64,000 nt of DNA from JBBROS01 sp963752225 (GTDB lineage Bacteria > Pseudomonadota > Alphaproteobacteria > Acetobacterales > Acetobacteraceae): NCBI GenBank assembly GCA_963752225.1, contig CAVVXS010000014.1:1-64000 (forward strand), written 5' to 3'. The notes beneath the pieces were generated by a model. It worked only from the letters and a program-made list of their open reading frames with translations, was not told where the DNA came from and searched no databases. A program made the position numbers and the translations under genes. How positions within the stretch are numbered: the stretch's first letter is position 1; every line of letters starts with the position of its first letter. Positions 32,587-41,180 of the stretch are shown in pieces.

Positions 32587-33168
32587 TCAACTGCCCGACC
32601 TCAGCTGGAAGTCCGCCAGCGCCATGCCTTGCGCGTGCTGCCGCCCGGTCTCGAAGCCGTGCCGGCAGCCGTTGACGATCTGCTCGAGGCTGAACAGCGC
32701 CACCAGCAGACCGCACACCGGGATCGGCCAATACAGGTAGGCGATCGGCGTCATCGACGGCATGCGGAAGCTGTTGAAGCCGGACAGGAAGTTCTGCCAC
32801 CCGAACACCGCCATCCCGAGGCCGACCAGCAGCACGACACCGCGGTTGAACACCTCCGCCGCGGTGCGCCACCGGCCGCGCATGGCGTCCGCCATCGCCG
32901 ACAGGCACAGATGGTCGTTGCGCCGCACCGCGACCGCCGTGCCGATGAAAATGCCATAGGTGAAGAAGGCGCTCGTCACCTCCTGCAGCCACAGCCACGG
33001 GTGGCCGATCTCGCGCGTCACCACGTCGGCCAATACCGAGGAGCAGAACGCGGCCAGGCACACCCCGCACAGGATCATCAGCACCCGTTCGAGCCCGTCG
33101 AGCGCCCGCCATTTCAGGTGCCGGTCGGTGGACTGGACGACCTCGAACGGCGCGGACCCGGCCTCCAC
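32587..33168 (-). CDS. dctQ: TRAP transporter small permease DctQ
   Basis: The 193-residue small membrane subunit. Four predicted helices include LILCGVCLAAFCSSVLADVV and QEVTSAFFTYGIFIGTAVAV, the latter matching the family signature in which a conserved W-x2-E precedes the second helix. A hydrophilic N-terminus of about 25 residues is in the cytosol. It lies 4 bp after dctP and 14 bp before dctM in one operon. Confidence 0.9.
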   Translation of the reverse strand: MEAGSAPFEVVQSTDRHLKWRALDGLERVLMILCGVCLAAFCSSVLADVVTREIGHPWLWLQEVTSAFFTYGIFIGTAVAVRRNDHLCLSAMADAMRGRWRTAAEVFNRGVVLLVGLGMAVFGWQNFLSGFNSFRMPSMTPIAYLYWPIPVCGLLVALFSLEQIVNGCRHGFETGRQHAQGMALADFQLRSGS

Positions 33169-33172
33169 GCGC

Positions 33173-34180
33173 TTACTGGTCCGCGCGCACGAGACCGAGG
33201 ATCTTGACCGCGTTCGGCCCGAGCGCGGCGGCCTGGCTGTCCTGGAATGGCGTCGCCACCTTGATGAAGCCGGACGTGTCGACGTCGGTGACGAACTTCA
33301 CCCCGAGCTTCTGCAGCTTGGCCTGGCTCTCGTGCTCCAGCGCCAGCGCCTTGGCCGGCTGCTGCTTGGACACCACGTCGGCGGCGTCCGTGACCCACGT
33401 CTTCTGCTCGTCCGTGAGGCCCGACCACACCTTGTCCGACACCCACAGCACCGAGTTGTTGGCCTCGTGCGCGGTCAGCGACATCACCGGCGCCGTTTCG
33501 TAGTGCTTGTTCGCCTGGTAGACGTTGATGCCGTTCTCGGCCATGTCCACGACGCCGGTTTGCAGGCTGGTGTAGACGCTGCCGAACGGCATGTGCACGG
33601 TTTGCGCGCCATAGGCGGGGAAGATGGCGTCCTCGGTGGCGGTCGCCTGCACCCGGACCTTGAGGCCCTTGAGGTCGTCGATGCGGTGGATTTCCTTCTT
33701 GCCATAAAGGTAGCGCAGCCCGAGCGTCGCGAGACCGAGCATGTGCACGCCGGTCACCTTCTCGTCGAACATCGCCTTCATGGCCGTGATGACCGCCGGG
33801 TCGGCGAGCGACTTCGTCAGATGCTGCTCGGACTTGAACAGATAATGCAGGCTCATCACGCCCGATTCCGGGGCGAGGGTCGCGGCGTTGGCCGTGCTGG
33901 TGATGAGGAAGTCGATGTCGCCGGTGCGGATCTTCTGCAGCGCCTGCGGTTCCTGGCCGAGCTGCGCGCCAGGGAACTGATCGATCAGCATCGTCCCCTT
34001 GCTGCTTTTGGCCAGGCTGTCAGCGAACAGGTCGCCGGCCACGCCGAAGCCGGTGCTCTTGGGTTGATCGTAGCCGAAGCTGTAATGCTTGACTTGCGCC
34101 ACCGCCGGGGCCGCCCCGCCGGCCAATGCACCGACCGACAGCGCGCCGGCCACGAGGGCCAGGAATGATCCGAACCGCAT
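33173..34180 (-). CDS. dctP: TRAP transporter substrate-binding protein DctP
   Basis: A 335-residue periplasmic binding protein. The signal peptide is residues 1-29 (MRFGSFLALVAGALSV, ending APAVAQ). The mature protein shows LFADSLAKSSKGTMLIDQFP, the LRYLYGKKEIHRIDDLKGLK stretch carrying the conserved substrate-carboxylate arginine in LKGLKVRVQ, and TSLQTGVVDMAENGINV. The DctP (TRAP-type C4-dicarboxylate) family fits best. The start at 34180 is chosen for the signal peptide. It heads the P-Q-M operon and diverges from the Ldh_2 dehydrogenase, with 124 bp between for shared control. Confidence 0.93.
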   Translation of the reverse strand: MRFGSFLALVAGALSVGALAGGAAPAVAQVKHYSFGYDQPKSTGFGVAGDLFADSLAKSSKGTMLIDQFPGAQLGQEPQALQKIRTGDIDFLITSTANAATLAPESGVMSLHYLFKSEQHLTKSLADPAVITAMKAMFDEKVTGVHMLGLATLGLRYLYGKKEIHRIDDLKGLKVRVQATATEDAIFPAYGAQTVHMPFGSVYTSLQTGVVDMAENGINVYQANKHYETAPVMSLTAHEANNSVLWVSDKVWSGLTDEQKTWVTDAADVVSKQQPAKALALEHESQAKLQKLGVKFVTDVDTSGFIKVATPFQDSQAAALGPNAVKILGLVRADQ

Positions 34181-34304
34181 TGCGTCCCCCCATGCCGTCC
34201 CTAAGCCGGCGGGGGCCGGTCGGTCGGTCTGATGCACGAGAGTAACAACGCCGCCCGGCGGCGTCTACGTTGACTCGCCCGCGCCGGGGAGTGCAGGAAA
34301 CGGC

Positions 34305-35381
34305 ATGGATGCCGAGACGCACGACGAAGCCCGCCTGCGCACGTTCGCCGCGATGTTGCTGCAGCGGGCGGGATTGGCCGCCGACCGCGCCGGCGTGATC
34401 GCGGCGACTTTGGTCGAAGGCGACATGCTGGGTCATACCACCCATGGCCTGGCGCAGTTGCCGGGCTACCTGGGCGCCTTGGTGGATGGTTCGATGCGAG
34501 CCGAGGGCGAGCCGGAGGTGGTGTCCGACCGCGGTGGCACGCTGTTGCTCGACGGGCGACGCCTGCCGGGTCCGTGGCTGGTGCATCACGCGATCGGCCT
34601 CGCACTCGAGCGGGTGGCAGCGCATGGCACGGTGACGGTCGTCATCCGCCGCAGCCACCACATCGCCTGCCTCGCCGCCTATCTCGAGCGGGTGACGGCG
34701 ACCGGGCGCATGATCCTGCTGATGAGCTCGGACCCGAGCGTGGCGAGCGTCGCCCCGTTCGGCGGAACGCGCGCCTTCATCACGCCCAACCCGATCGCCG
34801 CCGGTATTCCGACGCCGGGCCGGCCGATCCTGATGGATGTCAGTACGTCCACTACCACCAACGGCCTCACCGGGCGCCTGCGCAGCGAGGGCCGCAGGTT
34901 GGACCATCCCTGGGTGCTCGACGCCGACGGGCGGCCCACCGACGACCCGGCCGCGCTGTTCACCGATCCGCCCGGCACCATCCTGCCGCTCGGCGGCCTC
35001 GATAGCGGGCATAAGGGGTTCGCCCTCGGCTTGCTGGTCGAGGCGCTCACCGCCGCGCTGGGCGGGTTCGGCCGCGCCGACCCCGGCGAGGGCTGGGGAG
35101 CGGCCGTCTACCTCCAGGTGATCGACCCGGCAGCGTTCGGCGGGCTCGACGCCTTCCTGCGCCAGACCGGATGGCTCGAAACCGCCGTCGCGAGCAACCC
35201 GGCTCGCCCCGGCGTGTCGTCGCCCCGCCTGCCGGGTGCTCGCGGGCTCGAACTGCGCGACCGGATGCGGGCCGGCGGCGTGCAGCTTTATCCCGGCGTC
35301 ATCGGCGCCTTGAACGGCTGGGCCGACCGGCTCGGCGCCGACCGGTTCGGGGCCGGAGTTGCGGCCCAGTTGGGGGATTGA
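34305..35381 (+). CDS. Ldh_2 family malate/L-lactate dehydrogenase-like enzyme
   Basis: A 358-residue NAD(P)-dependent oxidoreductase of the Ldh_2/YbiC/MdhII family, which reduces or oxidises 2-keto/2-hydroxy acids such as malate, sulfolactate or ureidoglycolate. Features are the N-terminal helical segment, EGDMLGHTTHGLAQLPGYL (the conserved H-G-x2 motif), VVIRRSHHIACLAAYLE with the catalytic His, and TRAFITPNPIAAGIPTPGR followed by MDVSTSTTTNG. The C-terminus has GGLDSGHKGFALGLLVEALT. It diverges from dctPQM, suggesting that its substrate is imported by that transporter. Confidence 0.9.
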   Translation: MDAETHDEARLRTFAAMLLQRAGLAADRAGVIAATLVEGDMLGHTTHGLAQLPGYLGALVDGSMRAEGEPEVVSDRGGTLLLDGRRLPGPWLVHHAIGLALERVAAHGTVTVVIRRSHHIACLAAYLERVTATGRMILLMSSDPSVASVAPFGGTRAFITPNPIAAGIPTPGRPILMDVSTSTTTNGLTGRLRSEGRRLDHPWVLDADGRPTDDPAALFTDPPGTILPLGGLDSGHKGFALGLLVEALTAALGGFGRADPGEGWGAAVYLQVIDPAAFGGLDAFLRQTGWLETAVASNPARPGVSSPRLPGARGLELRDRMRAGGVQLYPGVIGALNGWADRLGADRFGAGVAAQLGD

Positions 35382-35424
35382 ACCGGTCCGTCGTCGCGGC
35401 GTTGTCATCATCGGAGGCCGTTCA

Positions 35425-35823
35425 ATGACCGAGACGATCCATCTGGCACCGCATGACCCGATGCCTGACGGGCCGGGCCGTACCATCGTCGTCCTGCGAC
35501 GGTTCGAGGAGGATGATCCGGACCGTGCGACGGTCGAAATCATCCTGACCGGCAAGCCCGAGCAGGTCACCCATCCGCGTTGCCCCGACGGCAGCCCCAT
35601 GACGCTCGACGAGGCGATCGCCGCGGCTGGCCGGGTGGCCCGTGAGGAAGGCTTGTCGCGGGTCTACGTGCTGGACCGGATGAGTGGCGGCCGCGAACAC
35701 GAAATCATGAGCCATGGCGGCGATCATACGGTCGACATGGACAGGCTGTCCGACACCGATGAGGAGGATGGCGTACGCGGATCAGACATGCGCGATAGGG
35801 CGCATCCATCGTCGGACGCCTAA
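35425..35823 (+). CDS. Hypothetical acidic protein
   Basis: A 132-residue soluble protein I do not recognise. It has no signal peptide or membrane segment. The middle part VATVEII-like strand (DRATVEIILTGKPEQVTHP) and the helix TLDEAIAAAGRVAREEGLSR suggest a small alpha/beta fold. The last 30 residues are acidic and disordered. The ATG at 35425 has CGGAGG eight bases upstream. It lies between the Ldh_2 gene and the ino1 operon in the same orientation; 198 bp of lower-GC sequence with no gene follow it. Confidence 0.6.
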   Translation: MTETIHLAPHDPMPDGPGRTIVVLRRFEEDDPDRATVEIILTGKPEQVTHPRCPDGSPMTLDEAIAAAGRVAREEGLSRVYVLDRMSGGREHEIMSHGGDHTVDMDRLSDTDEEDGVRGSDMRDRAHPSSDA

Positions 35824-36021
35824 TGTTGAACGCGTCCGAGCCGCATTCCAGCCACATAGAAGCAATACCTTCGGAGTGTGCGCGTTGATTGTGTTGATCT
35901 CGCTCACGGCCTCGTTAGCTACTGCCTACGGGTTACTTCCTGCGACTTCGCCACTACCTCTGCACACGCTCACTTTGGCCACGCTATCCCGGCGTTGCCT
36001 TGAACCGAAAGAGATCGATTG

Positions 36022-37230
36022 ATGCCTGATTCCGGGTTGGACGCCGCGCTGACGGGGCGACGCGTTGGTGTGATGGTCGTCGGCATGGGCGGGGCGGTCG
36101 CCACGACAGCTGCGGCCGGTATTGAGATGCTCCGCGCCGGCTCCAACGACATGGCCGGCTTGCCGCTGGCGGGAACATCGGCACCCGGGATCGCCGCCTA
36201 TCGCAACCTGCACTTCGCCGGCTGGGATCTGCACGGTGACAACCTCGAAAGCGCGGTGCGCGAGCATCGCGTGCTCGACCGTGAGCAGGCGGAACTCGTA
36301 GGCCCGGCGCTGGCCGGCATGAAGCCCTGGCCCGCGGTCGGCAGCCTGGACTTCTGCAAGAACGTCGATGGCGGCAACAAGGTCGTCGCCAAGAGCCATC
36401 GCGAGGCGGTTGAGAAGATCCGCGAGGACATCCGTGCCTATCGCGAGAGCTCGAAGATCGAGAACCTCGTCATGGTCAACCTTGCCTCTGTCGAGCGTTG
36501 GCCGGACAAGAACGCCGGTGCGCTCAAGACGGTCGAGGGGTTCGAGCGCGGGCTCGACGGCAGCGACCCGGCCATCAGCCCGGCGATGCTCTACGCCTAT
36601 GCCGCGATCGCCGAGGGCGTGCCGTACGGCAACTTTACGCCGAGCTTGGCCGCGGACGTGCCGGCGCTGACCAAGATGGCCGAGCGCGAGAACGTGCCGG
36701 TGGCCGGCAAGGACGGCAAGACCGGCCAGACCTTCATCAAGACGGTACTGGCCCCCGCTTTCCGGTCGCGCTCGTTGTACGTCGAGGGCTGGTTCAGCAC
36801 CAATATCCTCGGCAACCGCGACGGCTTGGCGCTGGATAACCCCGACAGCCTCAAGAGCAAGCTCAACACCAAGGGGTCGGTGCTCGACGACATTCTCGGC
36901 TACCCGGTCGAGGACCACATCGTCGACATCCGCTACTACAAGCCGCGCGGCGACAACAAGGAAGCGTGGGACAACATCGATCTGGTCGGCTTCCTTGGCC
37001 AGAAGATGCAGATCAAGGTCAACTTCCTTTGCCGCGACAGCATCCTGGCCGCACCGCTGGTGATTGAGATCGCCCGCGTGCTCGACCTTGCGCGGCAGCG
37101 CGGCAAAGGCGGCATCCAGGAGCAGCTTGGTCTGTTCTTCAAGGCGCCGATGACGCCGGCCGGCAAGCGCGAGGAGCACAGCTTCCCCGTGCAGGAGCGC
37201 GCCCTGCTCGATTGGCTCGCGGCGGCCTGA
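36022..37230 (+). CDS. ino1: Inositol-3-phosphate synthase (INO1)
   Basis: Converts glucose-6-phosphate to myo-inositol-3-phosphate with NAD. The 402 residues open with RRVGVMVVGMGGAVATTAAA (Rossmann GxGG) and contain SLDFCKNVDGGNKVVAKSHR, VPYGNFTPSLAADVPAL, the active-site GKDGKTGQTFIKTVLAP, VEGWFSTNILGNRDGLAL and IKVNFLCRDSILAAPLVIE. It is the shorter bacterial class of MIPS. It heads a nine-gene operon in which every junction overlaps or is under 4 bp. The presence of glycosyltransferase and PIG-L genes downstream implies that inositol is built into a glycoside. The 198 bp upstream must hold the promoter, but I see no clear one. Confidence 0.93.
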   Translation: MPDSGLDAALTGRRVGVMVVGMGGAVATTAAAGIEMLRAGSNDMAGLPLAGTSAPGIAAYRNLHFAGWDLHGDNLESAVREHRVLDREQAELVGPALAGMKPWPAVGSLDFCKNVDGGNKVVAKSHREAVEKIREDIRAYRESSKIENLVMVNLASVERWPDKNAGALKTVEGFERGLDGSDPAISPAMLYAYAAIAEGVPYGNFTPSLAADVPALTKMAERENVPVAGKDGKTGQTFIKTVLAPAFRSRSLYVEGWFSTNILGNRDGLALDNPDSLKSKLNTKGSVLDDILGYPVEDHIVDIRYYKPRGDNKEAWDNIDLVGFLGQKMQIKVNFLCRDSILAAPLVIEIARVLDLARQRGKGGIQEQLGLFFKAPMTPAGKREEHSFPVQERALLDWLAAA

Positions 37231-37233
37231 CCC

Positions 37234-38193
37234 ATGCTCGATGCGGTGCCGCCGGGTGACGGTCTGGCCGGCGCCGCCGAGGTGGCGGGGCCCGGGTTGG
37301 CAATGCCCGAGTTGGCGGCAATGGTGCCGTTGGCGGCCGAACTCTGCGACCTGAAGCGGGTTCGGGACGCCAGCAGTATCGACAGCCTGGCGTCGCGCGC
37401 GTTCCGGCGAGCCTGGGGCGCGTTGCTGGCCGGGCAGGAAGTCGAGTTCGTAGCACGGGTCGCCACCGCGGATGCGGTGGCGGCGGTACGGCTGGGCGGG
37501 ATCGACGCGGCCGTGCTGGGCGCGTGCGGCCTGTCGCCGGCCGAAGCGGCGGTGGTGCTTGGCCGCAGCTTCGACGAGGTGGCCGGGCCGATCGAGCCCG
37601 GTTTGGCAGCGGCATTGCGGTCCGGCTTGGGCCAGCCGCTCCGCGATGGCCCGGCGCCCGCCTTTGCGGAAGCATTGATTCGTCAGCCACGGGCGGGTGC
37701 CACCTGTCCCGGCAAGCCGCGGATCATGCTCGAGCCGCCCGAGCGCCACGGCGATCACTGCTTCGTCGTGGCGGTCTTGGCTTATGCGGTCGCGCCACGC
37801 TTCGCGGCCGATCCGGCAACGGCGTTCCTGGCCGGCATGGCGCACCACCTGCACAACGCCGTGCTGCCGGACAGCGGCTTCGCTGGCGAGATGCTGCTGG
37901 GCGAACACCTGATACCGATCCTCCGGCGCTTGTTCGACCGCGAACTCGGCACCCTGCCGGCTCCGCTTCGTCTTCGCACCGAAGCGGCTTTGGCGGACAT
38001 CCAGGATGCCTCGACGCCGGTCGGCCGGGCGTTCCATGCGGCCGACGTGATCGATCGGGTGCTGCAAATGCGGCACTACGACGCCGTTGCCCGCTTCACC
38101 GTGGACCAGGCGCTTGACGACATGGACCTCGTCCATGCCGGGCCGACGCAAGCGTTCCACCAGGCGGTGCTGCGCGCGGCCGGGCTGCCGTGA
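37234..38193 (+). CDS. HD-domain-like protein
   Basis: A 319-residue soluble protein. Residues 1-150 are helical and of unknown fold. Residues 160-310 resemble an HD hydrolase, with a first His in RHGDHCFVVAVLAYAV (H175) and a second motif AGMAHHLHNAVLPDSG, where the usual HD doublet reads HH; a late Asp is in HAADVIDRVLQ. The altered doublet leaves activity uncertain. If active, it could be the phosphatase that removes phosphate from inositol-phosphate made by the gene 3 bp upstream. Its stop overlaps the methyltransferase start by 4 bp. Confidence 0.65.
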   Translation: MLDAVPPGDGLAGAAEVAGPGLAMPELAAMVPLAAELCDLKRVRDASSIDSLASRAFRRAWGALLAGQEVEFVARVATADAVAAVRLGGIDAAVLGACGLSPAEAAVVLGRSFDEVAGPIEPGLAAALRSGLGQPLRDGPAPAFAEALIRQPRAGATCPGKPRIMLEPPERHGDHCFVVAVLAYAVAPRFAADPATAFLAGMAHHLHNAVLPDSGFAGEMLLGEHLIPILRRLFDRELGTLPAPLRLRTEAALADIQDASTPVGRAFHAADVIDRVLQMRHYDAVARFTVDQALDDMDLVHAGPTQAFHQAVLRAAGLP

Positions 38194-39329
38194 CCGTGGC
38201 GGCCGACCTGCGCAGCCCGGCGTCGGGCCTGGTGCTGCACGCCGACACCGGGCATTCGTTGTCCGACGGGAGCGAGCGCTGGCCGGTGGTGGAGGGCATC
38301 CCGTTCCTGCGGCGCGACCGGCGGGAGTTGGCCGACGCGGCGCTGGCGGCCCTGGACGGCGGTTCGGTCCTCGACGCCGCCGTGCTGCTGCTGGCTGACC
38401 AGGATAATTGGGCCCGCACTCCACCGCCTTCCGAGGACGCGCGTTGCGAAGTGGTGCGGCACGGTGATGCGCTGACGTTCCGGGCGGCGATGGACCTGCT
38501 GGCGTTCGGCCCGGTCGGCACCTATTTCGCGCACCGCTGGTCCGACCCCACCTTCGTGTCGGGCTTGGCCCTGGCCGAAGCGCATGCCGCCCCTGGGAGC
38601 ATCCTCGAACTGGCCTGCGGCGCCGGGCACTTCCTGCGCGAGTTCGCCCGCGTGTCCGCCGGCAACGTGACAGGCGCCGACATCGTGTTCGCGAAGCTGT
38701 GGCTGGCCCGCCGCTTCGTGGCCCCGGCCGCTCGGCTGCTGTGCTTCGACGCCGCCGATCCGTGGCCGTTCGCCGACCGCGCGTTCGACACCGTATTCTG
38801 CCACGACGCCTTCTACTTTCTGCCGGCAAAGCCGCACGTTGCGGCCGAGATGCGCCGGGTCGCCGCCGGCCCGGTGCTGGTCGGGCATGCGCATAATGCC
38901 CTGGTGGACAACCTGTCCGCCGGCAGCCCGCTGCCGCCGGCCGGGTATGCCGCGCTGTTCGGCACGCCGTTGCTGTATGACGACCGCGAGTTGACCGCGG
39001 CGGCCGTCGAGCAGCGGGCGCCGCGTCCCGCCTCCGCCGACGCGCTCGGGACGGCGCCGGCGATCTCGCTTGCTGCCGGGGCCGGGCAGCCTCGCCGTGT
39101 GGCCGGGACCCTCGCACTGCCGGCGCCGGGCCAGGAACTGCGGCGCAACCCGCTCTACCAGGGCGGCGCCATCCGCTGGCCGTCGCCGCGTTACGAGGCG
39201 GAGTACGGCAGTCTCGCCACCTATCCGGGCGAAGCGGCCGGCCCGGAGACGGCGGTTGCCGGCGCCGACCCGGCCATCGACGCGCTGGCCCGGCGTCGCG
39301 TCCTGCTGGACTTGCCGGCCCGATGGTGA
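38190..39329 (+). CDS. Class I SAM-dependent methyltransferase
   Basis: A 379-residue protein. Residues 8-42 resemble a Trm112-like segment (LRSPASGLVLHADTGH, then RWPVVEGIPFLRRD). The methyltransferase domain spans about 100-250: motif I is SILELACGAGHFLREFARV (138-148), acidic motif GADIVFAKLWLAR, then DAADPWPFADRAFDTVFCHD and FYFLPAKPHVAAEMRRV. The C-terminal 120 residues are unlike known domains. It overlaps both neighbours (4 and 7 bp). It could O-methylate the inositol or sugar product of this operon; the target is inference. Confidence 0.82.
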   Translation: MTVAADLRSPASGLVLHADTGHSLSDGSERWPVVEGIPFLRRDRRELADAALAALDGGSVLDAAVLLLADQDNWARTPPPSEDARCEVVRHGDALTFRAAMDLLAFGPVGTYFAHRWSDPTFVSGLALAEAHAAPGSILELACGAGHFLREFARVSAGNVTGADIVFAKLWLARRFVAPAARLLCFDAADPWPFADRAFDTVFCHDAFYFLPAKPHVAAEMRRVAAGPVLVGHAHNALVDNLSAGSPLPPAGYAALFGTPLLYDDRELTAAAVEQRAPRPASADALGTAPAISLAAGAGQPRRVAGTLALPAPGQELRRNPLYQGGAIRWPSPRYEAEYGSLATYPGEAAGPETAVAGADPAIDALARRRVLLDLPARW

Positions 39330-40360
39330 AGTGGGGCATCGCCGGCTGCGGCTGGGTCGCCCGCGACTACGTGGGACCGGCGATCCAGGCCAGCGCCAAC
39401 GGCACCCTTGCCGCAGTGTTCGACCCCGACCCGGTCTCGCGGCATCGCGCGGCCGAGTTGCTGCATGTGCCGACGCACCACGATCTCGGCGCCTTCCTCG
39501 CCACGCCCGGACTGGGCGCGGTCTACGTCGCCGCACCGAACCACGCCCATCGCGCGCTGGTCGAAGCTGCGGCTGCCGCCGGGCTGCCCGTGCTGTGCGA
39601 AAAGCCCATGGCGACCAGCATGGAGGATGCACAGGCCATGGTACAGGCCTGTGCGCAGGCCGGGGTGCGCTACGCGACGGCGTTCGACCAGCGCTTCCAC
39701 GCGGCGCACCGAACTTTGGCCGGGCTGCTGGCCGAAGGCCGGCTCGGCATGGTGACCGCCATCCGCATCGTCTACGCCTGTTGGCTGCCGGCCGACTGGG
39801 CCGGGGACAATTGGCGCATCGACCCGCGCCGGGCCGGCGGGGGCGCGCTGTTCGATCTGGCGCCGCATGGCCTCGATCTCAGCGCCTATCTGCTGAACGA
39901 GCCGCTGGTCGAGGTCGCCGCGTTGGGGCAGGCACGCATCCACAAATACCAGGTCGAGGACGGCGCGATGCTGATGGCGCGCAGCCGGTCCGGGACAATG
40001 GTGCAGATGCACGTCGCCTATAACTGCCCGGAAACCCTGCCGCGGCGGCGGCTCGAGGTGGTCGGCACCGCCGGCCAGGCGATCGCCCGCGATACGATGG
40101 GCCAGACTCCGGGCGGCACGCTCGAGTTCATCGACGCCGCAACCGGCGTGTCCTCGCCGGTGCCGGTGCCGGGTGCCGAGCGTTCGCCGTTCCTGAACCA
40201 GGTCGAGGCGTTCGCCGACGCCATCGTTGGCAACGGCACCTTCCCGTTCCCGCCCGAGGCCGACTTGGCAACCATGGCGCTGCTGCTGCAGGCGCAGGGC
40301 CAGATCAAGGCGGCGGCGAGCCCGAAACCTTCAACCATCCCGACAGGTCATGCCGCTTAG
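39323..40360 (+). CDS. Gfo/Idh/MocA family dehydrogenase
   Basis: A 345-residue NAD(P)-dependent oxidoreductase. The N-terminal Rossmann motif is WGIAGCGWVARDYVGPAIQA, followed by AVYVAAPNHAHRALVEAAAA and the catalytic-lysine motif VLCEKPMATSMEDA. The C-terminal domain has DNWRIDPRRAGGGALFDLAP and HGLDLSAYLL. Family members oxidise sugars or inositol at one hydroxyl; beside inositol synthase this suggests inosose formation. Its end overlaps the MBL gene by 11 bp. Confidence 0.9.
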   Translation: MVKWGIAGCGWVARDYVGPAIQASANGTLAAVFDPDPVSRHRAAELLHVPTHHDLGAFLATPGLGAVYVAAPNHAHRALVEAAAAAGLPVLCEKPMATSMEDAQAMVQACAQAGVRYATAFDQRFHAAHRTLAGLLAEGRLGMVTAIRIVYACWLPADWAGDNWRIDPRRAGGGALFDLAPHGLDLSAYLLNEPLVEVAALGQARIHKYQVEDGAMLMARSRSGTMVQMHVAYNCPETLPRRRLEVVGTAGQAIARDTMGQTPGGTLEFIDAATGVSSPVPVPGAERSPFLNQVEAFADAIVGNGTFPFPPEADLATMALLLQAQGQIKAAASPKPSTIPTGHAA

Positions 40361-41180
40361 CCCTTATTCTTGCACGAACTGCGGTCACTGGCAGCGCTAT
40401 TTCGCGGTGCCGCCGGATTGCCCGATCTGCTCCGACGTACGCAACGACTTGCCGGACGACGGCTGGGAGTTCCTGACGCCGGAGCAGGTGCTGCCGAAGC
40501 TCGAGCATCATTGGCGCGAAGTCATGCCGGGCTTGTGGGAGTTCTGGTCGACCCCGCGCTACGGCCTCGACGGGCATGGCTGGCTGCTGTGCTACCCGGA
40601 CGGCAACGTCGCGTTCGAAGCGGCGCCGCTGTACTCCGAGGCCGCGCTGCAGAAGATCGAGGCGTTGGGCGGCATTCGCTGGCTCGGCGCGAGCCATCCG
40701 CACGGCTATGGCGCGCTGTATCAGCTGCAGGACCGGTTCAAGCCGGACCTGCTGATCCAGCGCGAAGACCTGCAATGGACCAAGGCGTTCCGGGTGACGA
40801 TCCCCTACGACGAGACCTACGAGATCCGCCCCGGCCTGACGCTGCACCATACCGGCGGGCATTACGAGGGACACTCGGTGCTGTACGACGCCGAGCGCCG
40901 CGCCGTCTTCTGCGGCGATGCGCTCAAGATCGACTTCGATAGCGCGGGCGTCGCGCAGCGCATCAGCTGCCACAAGGCTTATCACAAGCAGATCCCGCTC
41001 AGCCGCGGCGAGGCGCAGCGCTATCGCCGCATATTCGAGCAGCTCGACTTCACCTCCGCCTTCACCCCGTTCGAGTTCGCCACCGATCTCGACACGCGCG
41101 CGGCGCTCAAGCTGCTCGACGAGGTGATCGAGGGGCCGCCGCACACCCGTCCCATCCCGATCCTGCGAAGCCACGCATGA
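40350..41180 (+). CDS. MBL-fold protein with N-terminal zinc ribbon
   Basis: A 276-residue protein. Residues 8-27 hold two CxxC pairs (CTNC and CPIC), a rubredoxin- or zinc-ribbon-like knuckle. The remainder is metallo-beta-lactamase-like: PDGNVAFEAAPLY, ASHPHGYGALYQL at the position of HxHxDH but lacking the DH, then LTLHHTGGHYEGHSVLYDAE and AVFCGDALKIDF. The metal site is therefore incomplete, so hydrolase activity is doubtful or uses one metal. The start at 40350 lies inside the previous gene, and the stop overlaps the YcaO gene by 4 bp. Confidence 0.8.
   Translation: MPLSPYSCTNCGHWQRYFAVPPDCPICSDVRNDLPDDGWEFLTPEQVLPKLEHHWREVMPGLWEFWSTPRYGLDGHGWLLCYPDGNVAFEAAPLYSEAALQKIEALGGIRWLGASHPHGYGALYQLQDRFKPDLLIQREDLQWTKAFRVTIPYDETYEIRPGLTLHHTGGHYEGHSVLYDAERRAVFCGDALKIDFDSAGVAQRISCHKAYHKQIPLSRGEAQRYRRIFEQLDFTSAFTPFEFATDLDTRAALKLLDEVIEGPPHTRPIPILRSHA

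Noticed and set aside
35926..39339. A 1137-codon minus-strand frame opposite ino1, the HD-like gene and the methyltransferase gene
   Set aside because: The plus-strand genes have recognisable motifs and coupled starts; the antisense frame has none.
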